Assembly (NCBI RefSeq): GCF_019402445.1
Contig: NZ_SRZM01000395.1
Coordinates: forward strand, 1 to 12,790
Direction: 5' to 3'
Length of the DNA: 12,790 nucleotides
Source: Brachyspira pilosicoli
GTDB lineage: Bacteria > Spirochaetota > Brachyspiria > Brachyspirales > Brachyspiraceae
Below the pieces are notes generated by a model, which was not told the DNA's origin, did no database searches, and saw nothing but the letters and a program-made list of their open reading frames with translations. Position 1 is the stretch's first letter. Each line of letters begins with the position of its first letter. This document shows, in pieces, positions 6,388-12,790 of the stretch. The position numbers and the translations under genes were made by a program.

Positions 6388-7539
6388 ATGGCTATAATAG
6401 AGTTTAAATTACCAACTAGAATAAAATTCGGAATTGATTCTATAGAATGTCTTCATGACACAATTAAACAATACGGCGGAAGAGTTGTTGTTGTAACAGA
6501 TGGAAACTCTTTCAATCAAATAGGCGTAATAGATAGAATAGTAAGCAAATTAGAAGATAATCTAATGAATGTTATGGTTTATTCTAAAGTAGGTTCAAGT
6601 TCTAATAGTGATGCTTCAGATGTTATAGCTAATTTAGTAAGATATAGTAAAGCAGAATGTATAGTTGCTATAGGAGGATTTAAAGTTCAAAATATAGCTA
6701 AAGGTGCTTCTGTTGTAGTTACTAATAGCGGAGAAGCTTCAGATTATGTTGGTGGTCAAACTGTATATCATAAGCCATTCCCATTAATAAGCGTGCCTAC
6801 TATACTTGGTTCTTTATCAGAAATTACTACTGGAATGTATTTGGTAGATAAATATGATGGAATATGCAAAGAATCTACTGATAAAAATATATATGCAAGT
6901 GATTGTATAATAGACCCTGCATTATATACAACAGTACCTGTAAAATATTCTATAAGCAGTGCTTTAAGTGTATTTGCTATGGCTTTTGACTTGTATATGA
7001 GCACTACTCTAAATGAAATTAATGCTCCTATTATTAAAAATGCTATGAGATTAAGCATAAAAGGATTAAGTAAACTTATATTAGACAGCTCAAATGTAGA
7101 CAATATATCAAATATAGCTATGGCTAATATGATGTGTGCTATGGCTAGTTCTAATGCTAGTCTTGGGGCTTCAAGGGCTTTATCTATTGCTATTAATAAT
7201 ATGTATAATGTTAATAAATCCATTATCTCTTCAATGCTTCTTCCGCATATTATGGAATATTATATACCTGTTGTACCTGATAAATATACAATACTTGCAG
7301 ATTTCATTAACGGAGTTGACCCTGAAATGACTCCTTTTGAAATAGCAAGCCAAAGCGGTGAATATATTAAAAAACTTCTTCATGACCTCAACTTACCTAG
7401 AAGACTTAATGAAATAAATATGGATAGAAGCAAATTTAATAATGTTGCTAGTATAGCTTTAACTTACAGCGGTATGGACAAACTTCCTAAAGCTATGACG
7501 TATGATGCTATCACTACAATATTAGACCAAGCTTATTAA
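6388..7539 (+). CDS. Iron-ADH/glycerol dehydrogenase-fold protein lacking metal ligands
   Basis: A 383-residue protein aligning end to end with group III iron-containing alcohol dehydrogenases (FucO/GldA fold): ADKA-like opening PTRIKFGIDSIECL, Rossmann-like half with VVVVTDGNSF and CIVAIGG, then a helical half ending LLPHIMEY. Key motifs are degraded. The nucleotide motif GGGS is GGFK (96-99), with the following Asp replaced by Asn102. PTTAGTGSE-like is PTILGSLSE (137-145). By alignment from memory to E. coli FucO, ligands D196, H200, H263 and H277 correspond to Ser194, Met198, Ile267 and Lys277. The frame is long and intact with normal codon use, so it is probably expressed. A dehydrogenase activity is unlikely; a structural, binding or regulatory role is possible but unknown. 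Its stop is 2 nt from the stop of the converging exonuclease gene. Confidence 0.85.
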   Translation: MAIIEFKLPTRIKFGIDSIECLHDTIKQYGGRVVVVTDGNSFNQIGVIDRIVSKLEDNLMNVMVYSKVGSSSNSDASDVIANLVRYSKAECIVAIGGFKVQNIAKGASVVVTNSGEASDYVGGQTVYHKPFPLISVPTILGSLSEITTGMYLVDKYDGICKESTDKNIYASDCIIDPALYTTVPVKYSISSALSVFAMAFDLYMSTTLNEINAPIIKNAMRLSIKGLSKLILDSSNVDNISNIAMANMMCAMASSNASLGASRALSIAINNMYNVNKSIISSMLLPHIMEYYIPVVPDKYTILADFINGVDPEMTPFEIASQSGEYIKKLLHDLNLPRRLNEINMDRSKFNNVASIALTYSGMDKLPKAMTYDAITTILDQAY

Positions 7540-7541
7540 TT

Positions 7542-8438
7542 TTAATCATCATTTTTAGGTGAATATTTATGAGGGTGTTTGTGAAGATAGTCTATTAATT
7601 TTTTATTAGGCTTATATTTACTCACAGAAGGAAGCTTTTTATATTCTAAAAGAGTAGTATTATATTTTTCAGCATATTTATTGTATGCAAGACATAATAA
7701 ATATTCTAAATCAATAGTATCAAGCAAATTATAATGTATGAGAGAATCTATTGCTGTTTCATCTTTAGTATCTAAATAATAATTCCAAAGCAAAACGGCG
7801 GTGTATCCATTCACACCAAGCATATCGTCTCCCCTATCAATGCCAACATCTTTCTCTATTTTTTTTAATCCGCCGGTATAACCCAAGTCCTTTAATACAA
7901 AACGCAAATCTATCTGAGCACATTTTATTTTTGTATTAAAATATCTCTCTAAAAATGGTATATCAAAACAAGAACCATTAAAAGTAACAACAATAGAATA
8001 ATTTTTTATATAATCTAGAAAATCTCTCTCATTTTTTCCATGAATAAACACCTGCATATCTTTACCGTCATAACAGCCTATCACTGTAACATAAGACTTT
8101 GCAGGCTTCATACCTGTAGTTTCTATATCCAAAAACACAGTTTTATCCATAAACATAGGATAAAGTCTATATAATACTTGATTAGGAAACTTCTTTAAAA
8201 AATAATCATAATTTTTTGAGTTCAAATTATATATAGATTTGGGAAGTTCATCTTTTAAGGCTTCTCTTATAGAATTAGGCATTGCATAATAATTAATATT
8301 TTTTAATGCACTTTGCCAATCTTTTAAACCTTCTTCCCAAAGTAGGGCTTCTTTTTTAGGACCAATACCGCTTATATGCTGATAAGTATTAGTAATTAAA
8401 TCTATTATATTATTATTTTCTTTTCCATCTAACGCCAT
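7542..8438 (-). CDS. RNase H-fold 3'-5' exonuclease (YprB-like)
   Basis: A 298-residue protein with a DEDD-type exonuclease domain. Exo I is DIETTG (D104, E106), Exo II FNGSCFDIPFLE (N154, D159), and Exo III HYNLLDTIDLE (Y236, D240). This pattern is typical of the YprB/RNase_H_2 group, predicted to cut nucleic acids with two metal ions. Residues 20-38 (QHISGIGPKKEALLWEEGL) look like a helix-hairpin-helix, suggesting DNA or RNA binding. The ATG at 8438 lies inside the end of cysS, a 26-nt overlap in another frame, with no clear ribosome binding site, so translation is probably coupled to cysS. No other start occurs in the first 50 codons. Substrate not known. Confidence 0.88.
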   Translation of the reverse strand: MALDGKENNNIIDLITNTYQHISGIGPKKEALLWEEGLKDWQSALKNINYYAMPNSIREALKDELPKSIYNLNSKNYDYFLKKFPNQVLYRLYPMFMDKTVFLDIETTGMKPAKSYVTVIGCYDGKDMQVFIHGKNERDFLDYIKNYSIVVTFNGSCFDIPFLERYFNTKIKCAQIDLRFVLKDLGYTGGLKKIEKDVGIDRGDDMLGVNGYTAVLLWNYYLDTKDETAIDSLIHYNLLDTIDLEYLLCLAYNKYAEKYNTTLLEYKKLPSVSKYKPNKKLIDYLHKHPHKYSPKNDD

Positions 8439-9822
8439 TTGGTGTATCCATTATCTCTATTCCCATACTGTTAAGTTCATCTCTTATCTCATCTGCTCTT
8501 TTATAATTTTTCTCTTTTTTAGCTAAAGTACGTTCTTCTATGAGTTTATTAATTTTTTCTTCTTCTGAGCTTTCTATTTCTTTTTCACCATTCATATTAA
8601 AACAGTTTATTATATTATTTACTCTCTCTATAAACTTTATTATAGCATCTCTTGAACTAACATTAATAGAATCAAAAGAAATATTTATACTCTTTATAAA
8701 ACTAAAAAATACTCCCAAAGCCTCAGAAACATTTAAATCATCATAAATAGATTCAAAGAAGTTTTTATTAGCCTCTTCAAGTTCTTTCATTACAGCATTA
8801 TCATCAGCATCAGTTTTATTAACATCTTTAAGTCTAAATATAAGATCATTAACTCTGTCTATTGCACTTTGAGATTGATTGATTCCTTCTATAGTAAAGT
8901 TTAATTGCTTTCTATAATGAGAGTTCATAAGCGAATATCTTATAGCCTCAGCAGATAAACCTTTATTAAGCAAATCTCTAAGAGTATAAAAATTGCCTTT
9001 AGACTTTGACATCTTCTCTCCATCAACAATTAAATGCTCGCAGTGAAGCCAATAGTTAACAAACTTCTCATTAAAAGCAGCCTCATTTTGTGCTATTTCG
9101 TTTTCATGATGAGGAAATTTATTATCAACCCCTCCAGTATGTATATCAAAATGCTTGCCCAAATATTTGCAGCTCATAGCAGAGCATTCTATATGCCAAC
9201 CAGGTCTGCCCTTTCCAAAAGGAGAATCCCAATAAACATCTCCGTCTTCTTCTGTGTATGCTTTCCAAAGTACAAAGTCGCTTGCATTTTCTTTATCATA
9301 TTCATCGCTTGAAACTCTTCCAGAAGCTCCCTCTTTTAATTCCTGCTTATCAAGGTTAGCTAATTCACCATACTCTGGAAATGTGCTTATCTTAAAATAT
9401 ATAGAACCGTCTGCCTCATAAGTATGACCGTTTTTTTCTAGAAGTTTTATTATATCTATCATCTCTTTTATATGTTCTGTAGCAGAAGGGTTTACTGTTG
9501 CGGGCTTTATTCTTAAAGTTTTTATATCTTCAAAAAAAGCCTCTTTATATTTTTTTGTATATTCACTTAATGATATATGATTTTCTTTTGAGTTTCTTAT
9601 AGTTTTATCATCAACATCTGTTAAGTTCATTACTAGCTTTACATTATATCCATAATCTTCTAAAACTCTTCTCACCAAATCACTAAATATATAAGCCCTA
9701 AAATTACCAATATGAGCATAATTATAAACCGTAGGTCCGCAAGAATACATTCCAACCTCTTTTTCATTCATCGGTTTAAACTCTTCTTTTTGCCTAGTTA
9801 ATGAATTATAAAACTTAATCAT
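8413..9822 (-). CDS. cysS: Cysteinyl-tRNA synthetase
   Basis: Class I synthetase joining cysteine to tRNA-Cys in the cytoplasm; 469 residues, normal length. The signature HIGN is at 37-40 and KMSKS at 270-274. Zinc ligands include Cys28 (SCGPTVYNY) and the WHIECSAM Cys, with HHENEIAQ supplying the usual His/Glu. The C-terminal end DTPNGVRWKRK is the family's usual closing motif, so the overlap with the downstream exonuclease gene is real rather than a frameshift artefact. The start is supported by AAGGAA 8 nt upstream and by the promoter at 9871-9898. Confidence 0.97.
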   Translation of the reverse strand: MIKFYNSLTRQKEEFKPMNEKEVGMYSCGPTVYNYAHIGNFRAYIFSDLVRRVLEDYGYNVKLVMNLTDVDDKTIRNSKENHISLSEYTKKYKEAFFEDIKTLRIKPATVNPSATEHIKEMIDIIKLLEKNGHTYEADGSIYFKISTFPEYGELANLDKQELKEGASGRVSSDEYDKENASDFVLWKAYTEEDGDVYWDSPFGKGRPGWHIECSAMSCKYLGKHFDIHTGGVDNKFPHHENEIAQNEAAFNEKFVNYWLHCEHLIVDGEKMSKSKGNFYTLRDLLNKGLSAEAIRYSLMNSHYRKQLNFTIEGINQSQSAIDRVNDLIFRLKDVNKTDADDNAVMKELEEANKNFFESIYDDLNVSEALGVFFSFIKSINISFDSINVSSRDAIIKFIERVNNIINCFNMNGEKEIESSEEEKINKLIEERTLAKKEKNYKRADEIRDELNSMGIEIMDTPNGVRWKRK

Positions 9823-9870
9823 AAAACTATTTCCTTAATAATAACTCTATTCAATAAAAATATTTCTACC

Positions 9871-9898
9871 ATTTTACTTAAAAGGCTTTATTTGTCAA
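9871..9898 (-). promoter_or_regulatory. Promoter of cysS-exonuclease operon
   Basis: Minus strand -35 TTGACA (9898-9893, perfect) and -10 TAAAAT (9876-9871) with a 16-nt spacer. Expected transcription start near 9864, about 40 nt before the cysS ATG. Confidence 0.75.
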
Positions 9899-10014
9899 GG
9901 TTTTTAAGGGCTCTTTTTGCAAACTAAAATTACATATTATCAATTAAAATAACACAATTAATACAATTACAAATTATATTATTAAATTAAACAAAAAAAA
10001 TACTGCTTTTACTC

Positions 10015-10043
10015 TTGACTTTTTTAATAGTCTGCTATAGAAT
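10015..10043 (+). promoter_or_regulatory. tRNA promoter
   Basis: -35 TTGACT (10015-10020) and -10 TAGAAT (10038-10043) with a 17-nt spacer; a TG dinucleotide lies just upstream of the -10. The start would be near 10050, about 20 nt before the mature tRNA. Confidence 0.75.
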
Positions 10044-10071
10044 AGCAAAATCAAAACAAACAAAATAATAG

Positions 10072-10145
10072 GGGCCAGTAGCTCAGTCGGTTAGAGCAGA
10101 TGACTCATAATCATCGGGTCCGGGGTTCAAGTCCCTGCTGGCCCA
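10072..10145 (+). tRNA. tRNA with anticodon CAT (Ile2-type or elongator Met)
   Basis: Full cloverleaf: acceptor stem GGGCCAG/CTGGCCC, D arm GCTC...GAGC, anticodon stem GATGA/TCATC with loop CTCATAA (anticodon CAT), T arm CGGGG-TTCAAGT-CCCTG, discriminator A at 10145. CCA is not encoded. The first pair is G1-C72, so it is not the initiator, which has a mismatch at this position. C4-G69 and C5-G68, plus GACTCATAATC, match E. coli tRNA-Ile2 (lysidine-modified, reads AUA) better than E. coli elongator tRNA-Met. Which of the two it is cannot be settled without the other CAT tRNAs of this genome. No terminator is visible behind it. Confidence 0.95.
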
Positions 10146-10179
10146 CTTATTTCCCCTTAAAAATCTTAATTAATCAATC

Positions 10180-11394
10180 TCACATGCTAGCAAAGAAAAA
10201 CGGTAGAACAAAGCATATAATCAAAAACCATACTAAATAAATATAAATAAATATCATATGCTTAGTATTGTCTATACATATATCTTTCATTACAATGCAC
10301 TCTTCAAATGAAGTCTTAAATGTTTTTACAACGTTAATCGCAATATAAATAAGATGTGCTAAAAACAATATACAATTTATTAAAAGTATAAGTTTACTCA
10401 TAGAAAAGCCATAATTTATAATTCTATATATTATAGTGCTGAATATAATTAAATCCAATAATGATATAGAAATTACAACCAAACAATATATTATCTTAGT
10501 TAATATAGTAGCCTTTTTATCTAGCCTTGTAAACAAAAGATTAATCATCATAAGAGAAAGTGCTATATTATAAACCACAAAACTAACTGTATTTGCATAA
10601 GGTCTAAACTCTGCAGATAATAATGCGATAAAAAGTATAAATATAATTATCAAGCTAAATATCATAATCATTCTTGATAAATATATTGATATAATAGACT
10701 TAGTTTTTCTATATAAAAAATAAGATACAAATAAAGCTAAACTATATAAAAATATTATTAAAGAAATAGCAATTTTTGCAAATATAAATCCCGCCTCATC
10801 ATAAGAATAAACTAACGAAGCTAAAGAAGCACCTACTATAAAAATTAAAAAATATGCTATTGAAACTAAAACACTGCTTGCTGTATTAATAATAAAAAGC
10901 CAAGAGAAAGTCTCTCCGACCATAGTAAAAAACTCAGATATATTTTTTGTGTCTTTTAAATCAAAATTTATATAAGAAATAATCATTATAATAAAAAATA
11001 TACAAGGCACAAATACCAAATTATTTATAATAACATAAAAATCTTCAGAATCATACGGAGGCATTGTAACATAATTAAACATAAAATGAAAAGAAAATAA
11101 CAGTAAACTTATTAGCAAAAAAGACAAAAAAGTCATTACTATTGTTTTAATTTTTAATACGTCTGTATGAAAAAATATAGTAAAACAAAATAAATAAAAA
11201 AATGAAAAAGGATAGCTTTTTACAACAAATAAAATCAATGTATTTGCTTCTATTATATCAATACTAAATAAATATATATATAAAGGCACATTTGAAAATA
11301 GTATTGCAAATATACTAAGTAATATTTTCAAGTTTTTATTTAAAGTGATGTCCGTATTTATGATATTTAAAAATTTATTATACATTGTTTCCAT
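10180..11394 (-). CDS. Multi-pass membrane protein, DUF4153-like
   Basis: A protein of about 404 residues (421 if started at 11445) made of around ten to twelve hydrophobic segments with short charged loops. The pieces EFRPYANTVSF and YRIINYGFSMSKL resemble conserved blocks of the DUF4153 membrane family (PYD-like and R-x-x-YG motifs), so I assign it there with moderate confidence; the family's function is not established. The start is uncertain. The longest frame begins at 11445 without a ribosome binding site, and its first 17 codons cover two overlapping TATAAT boxes (11405-11415, minus). I prefer the ATG at 11394 or the one at 11385, but neither has a good ribosome binding site. It points away from the S-component gene, with repeat F between them, and converges on the tRNA. 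Confidence 0.8.
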   Translation of the reverse strand: METMYNKFLNIINTDITLNKNLKILLSIFAILFSNVPLYIYLFSIDIIEANTLILFVVKSYPFSFFYLFCFTIFFHTDVLKIKTIVMTFLSFLLISLLLFSFHFMFNYVTMPPYDSEDFYVIINNLVFVPCIFFIIMIISYINFDLKDTKNISEFFTMVGETFSWLFIINTASSVLVSIAYFLIFIVGASLASLVYSYDEAGFIFAKIAISLIIFLYSLALFVSYFLYRKTKSIISIYLSRMIMIFSLIIIFILFIALLSAEFRPYANTVSFVVYNIALSLMMINLLFTRLDKKATILTKIIYCLVVISISLLDLIIFSTIIYRIINYGFSMSKLILLINCILFLAHLIYIAINVVKTFKTSFEECIVMKDICIDNTKHMIFIYIYLVWFLIICFVLPFFFASM

Positions 11395-11469
11395 AGACAA
11401 ATATATTATATTATAAACAAAAAAATTCAATTGATAATAGTACATACATAAAATTTTGTTATATAAGTT

Positions 11470-11556
11470 TTTTATTCAACTTTTTCCCGCCTTCGCTGTG
11501 CGGACTTCGTCAAAGTTTTCGCCTTTCGGGTACGCTTCGCGAAAAGTGCAGATATT
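11470..11556 (+). repeat. Repeat module X, copy F, two hairpins
   Basis: Left end TTTATTCAACTTTTTCCCG as in B1. CAACTTT (11477-11483) pairs with AAAGTT (11512-11517). The interior carries GTGCGGACTTCGTCAAA (11498-11514), identical to copy C. A second hairpin TTTCGC (11517-11522) with GCGAAA (11539-11544) follows, then the tail AAAAGTGCAGATATTTTTT. It sits in the divergent gap between the DUF4153-like gene and the S-component gene. The plus-strand T6 at the end comes too far from the stem for a standard terminator. Confidence 0.7.
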
Positions 11557-11634
11557 TTTTCACTATATTTAAAAAAACTCTATATTATGATATATTATTT
11601 ATAACTTTAAATAAATAACATAAGGAATAAGACT

Positions 11635-12138
11635 ATGATTAGTAGTTTGGCTATAAAAAAAATAAAATCAGAAAGTTTAATTCTTATATCTTTAATAGCA
11701 GTAAGTATAATATCTCCTATTGCTGTACACTTTGTAGGACTTAAAGGCACAGAGTTTCTTCCTATATTTTTTGCTTTATCTATAGGCACTTTTATTCTAA
11801 GCCCAATTTATTTAATAGCTCTTTCAATATTATCCCCACTTGTAAACTATTTAATATTTCAAATGCCTAATGTACCTATTTTGTATTTTTTAATATTTGA
11901 AGGAATAGTTTATTCTTTATTAATATCAGTTATTAAGCATTTTTTTAAAAACAGTAATTACATCATTATTTTATCTATTTTATCTTTTATAGCAGCAAGG
12001 TTTTCATCTATTTTATTACTAAATATATTTAATTATGATATGTGGTTTAATTCTTTAATTAATGGATATAAAGGAATAATTCTAAACTCTATTTATATAG
12101 CTTTAACATATATTATAATAAACAAAAAAAGGCAATAA
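11635..12138 (+). CDS. ECF-transporter S-component-like membrane protein
   Basis: A 167-residue, strongly hydrophobic protein with about five to six membrane spans. The central part, PIFFALSIGTFILSPIY through ILSPLVNYLIFQMPNVP to FEGIVYSLLISVI, follows the pattern of substrate-binding (S) components of energy-coupling-factor vitamin or metal transporters: a loop with SP and MP, then a helix carrying an acidic residue and small residues. The substrate cannot be told. No EcfA or EcfT genes are in the window, which fits group II systems where S components are scattered. The start is supported by AAGGA 8 nt upstream. The gene ends in an A7 run and TAA (12136-12138) right at the beginning of the comF frame, so the two are probably translated together. 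Function call is moderate; hypothetical membrane protein is the fallback. Confidence 0.72.
   Translation: MISSLAIKKIKSESLILISLIAVSIISPIAVHFVGLKGTEFLPIFFALSIGTFILSPIYLIALSILSPLVNYLIFQMPNVPILYFLIFEGIVYSLLISVIKHFFKNSNYIIILSILSFIAARFSSILLLNIFNYDMWFNSLINGYKGIILNSIYIALTYIIINKKRQ
12124..12130 (+). other. A7 homopolymer at the S-component/comF junction
   Basis: The last codons of the S-component gene read AAC AAA AAA AGG CAA TAA. The comF frame is -1 relative to this gene and is already open here. One extra A, a -1 ribosomal slip or transcript slippage on this run would fuse the two frames. It also provides an AAGG (12129-12132) placed 8 nt before an ATT in the comF frame. Confidence 0.5.
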
Positions 12139-12140
12139 AC

Positions 12141-12662
12141 ATTTTTAAACCATACAAAACTTTTTATTTAGATAATAATATAAGAGTATCTGCTCTTGGT
12201 GATTTGGATTTAGAGCTTGGAGATGAACTTAGAGCTTTTAAAAAAGAAAATATAAATAATACTCCTTTAATATTTGAAAGTTTTTTTAATTGCTATAAAT
12301 ATTTAAATACTAATTTTGATTTGCTTTTATATGTGCCATCAAATAAAAATAATAATGTTATGAGTTTTTTTGCTGATGTAATATCAAAAACGCTTAATAT
12401 AAAAAAATCTGATGATATCCTATTAAACAATAATATAAAAGAGCAAAAAGTATTGGAAACATTAAAAGAAAGAGAAGACAATATAAAAAATGCTTTTACA
12501 ATTAAAAATATAGAAAACATTAAAAATAAAAAACTTCTTATTATAGATGATGTTTATGCATCTGGTGCCACATTAAAAGAGCTTATAAAATTATTAAAAG
12601 AAAATAATATTACAGATATAGAAGTGATAGTATTTTGCTATAGAAATTATAATTTTGAGTAA
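12141..12662 (+). CDS. comF: ComF-type phosphoribosyltransferase, non-canonical start
   Basis: The type I PRTase signature LLIIDDVYASGATLKEL (about residues 132-148, Asp136-Asp137) with the preceding REDNIKNAF block (ComF R-x-x-N-x-x-x-AF) identifies a ComF-family protein. ComF aids handling of incoming single-stranded DNA in transformable bacteria, but in non-competent species its role is unclear. No zinc-ribbon N-terminus is present. The frame is open from 12072 yet contains no ATG, GTG or TTG until TTG at 12204. The codons before that TTG read YKTFYLDNNIRVSALGDLDLELGDEL, which looks like the normal ComF N-terminus. I therefore place the start at ATT 12141 (AAGG 8 nt upstream), giving 173 residues; ATA 12135 overlapping the previous stop, a frameshift from the upstream gene, or TTG 12204 (152 residues) are alternatives. 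Stop TAA at 12660-12662. Confidence 0.78.
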   Translation: MFKPYKTFYLDNNIRVSALGDLDLELGDELRAFKKENINNTPLIFESFFNCYKYLNTNFDLLLYVPSNKNNNVMSFFADVISKTLNIKKSDDILLNNNIKEQKVLETLKEREDNIKNAFTIKNIENIKNKKLLIIDDVYASGATLKELIKLLKENNITDIEVIVFCYRNYNFE

Positions 12663-12680
12663 TAAATAATTAATAATTAT

Positions 12681-12709
12681 TTGACAAAAATAAATTTCTC
12701 TATTACTAT
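12681..12709 (+). promoter_or_regulatory. Promoter of the gene starting at 12754
   Basis: Perfect -35 TTGACA (12681-12686), 17-nt spacer and -10 TACTAT (12704-12709). It lies just behind comF, overlapping an AT-only inverted repeat AATAATT/AATTATT (12665-12681). Confidence 0.65.
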
Positions 12710-12753
12710 TAGTTAATTGCTGTTTTTACTATATCAGCAAAAAGGAATCGTTT

Positions 12754-12790
12754 ATGATAGACCATAAAATCAATTTATTAGAAAAAAAAA
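12754..12790 (+). CDS. 5' end of a new gene, cut by window end
   Basis: ATG at 12754 opens a frame reading MIDHKINLLEKKK to the window end. AAGGAA (12742-12747) is about 6 nt before the ATG and the promoter at 12681-12709 is well placed. The last nine visible bases are all A (12782-12790), giving a lysine run. Too short to identify. Confidence 0.6.
   Translation, partial: MIDHKINLLEKK

Noticed and set aside
6375..6407. Ten-codon frame ATGATGAGT... overlapping the start of the dehydrogenase-like gene
   Set aside because: No independent ribosome binding site and no recognisable leader-peptide or attenuator structure.
6768..7223. 151-codon open frame on the minus strand inside the dehydrogenase-like gene
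   Set aside because: It lies antisense to a full-length recognisable protein, has no ribosome binding site of note and reads as a hydrophobic shadow of the plus-strand codons.
9034..9312. 92-codon plus-strand frame inside cysS
   Set aside because: Antisense to the catalytic core of cysS (zinc site and KMSKS region); no family resemblance.
10072..10145. Initiator tRNA-fMet
   Set aside because: It has a paired G1-C72, whereas bacterial initiators have an unpaired first position.
11470..11556. Copy F as an intrinsic terminator on the plus strand
   Set aside because: The gene to the left is on the other strand, and the T run is separated from the stem by the conserved tail.
12293..12520. 75-codon minus-strand frame inside comF
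   Set aside because: Antisense shadow; the plus strand carries the clear PRTase motif and AT-rich codons give hydrophobic reverse frames.
12665..12681. AATAATT/AATTATT inverted repeat behind comF as terminator
   Set aside because: The stem is A/T only and leads into the -35 TTGACA box with just three T; too weak for termination.

Overview
The window is a very AT-rich (roughly a quarter G+C, by eye) bacterial chromosome segment with short intergenic gaps, ordinary sigma-70-type promoters and scattered GC-rich hairpin repeats between genes. Gene content, base composition and the repeats are most consistent with a spirochaete of the genus Brachyspira. That is inference from sequence character; no search was run.

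Layout: (i) 1-976 holds a GC-rich repeat remnant and a minus-strand gene for a thioredoxin-like lipoprotein. (ii) 1009-2347 is a complete minus-strand rpsF-ssb-rpsR operon with a clear promoter, a leader hairpin over the rpsF ribosome binding site, and a strong intrinsic terminator. (iii) 2422-4494 is recG, divergent from the operon. (iv) 4495-6387 is a repeat-rich island enclosing one gene, a nicotinamidase/isochorismatase-type cysteine hydrolase with a complete active site. (v) 6388-7539 is an iron-alcohol-dehydrogenase/glycerol-dehydrogenase-fold protein whose metal ligands all appear to be lost. It converges, with 2 nt between stops, on (vi) 7542-9822, a minus-strand cysS plus RNase H-fold exonuclease pair overlapping by 26 nt. 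(vii) 10015-10145 is a tRNA gene with anticodon CAT and its own promoter. (viii) 10180-11394 is a multi-pass membrane protein resembling DUF4153. (ix) 11635-12662 is a two-gene unit, an ECF-transporter S-component-like membrane protein followed by a ComF-type phosphoribosyltransferase whose start is not a normal ATG/GTG/TTG unless the protein is shortened. (x) The window ends in the first codons of a new plus-strand gene with a good promoter.

Most of the genes are housekeeping: translation (S6, S18, CysS, tRNA), replication and repair (SSB, RecG, exonuclease, possibly ComF). The unusual material is of three kinds. First, a dispersed repeat family with conserved ends, a variable GC-rich interior and stem arms that differ between copies yet stay complementary, which suggests selected structure. 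Second, a pseudoenzyme-like dehydrogenase homologue. Third, the S-component/comF junction, where an A7 run, a missing start codon and coding-like sequence upstream of the first possible start point to an ATT start, frameshifting or a length-variable homopolymer.
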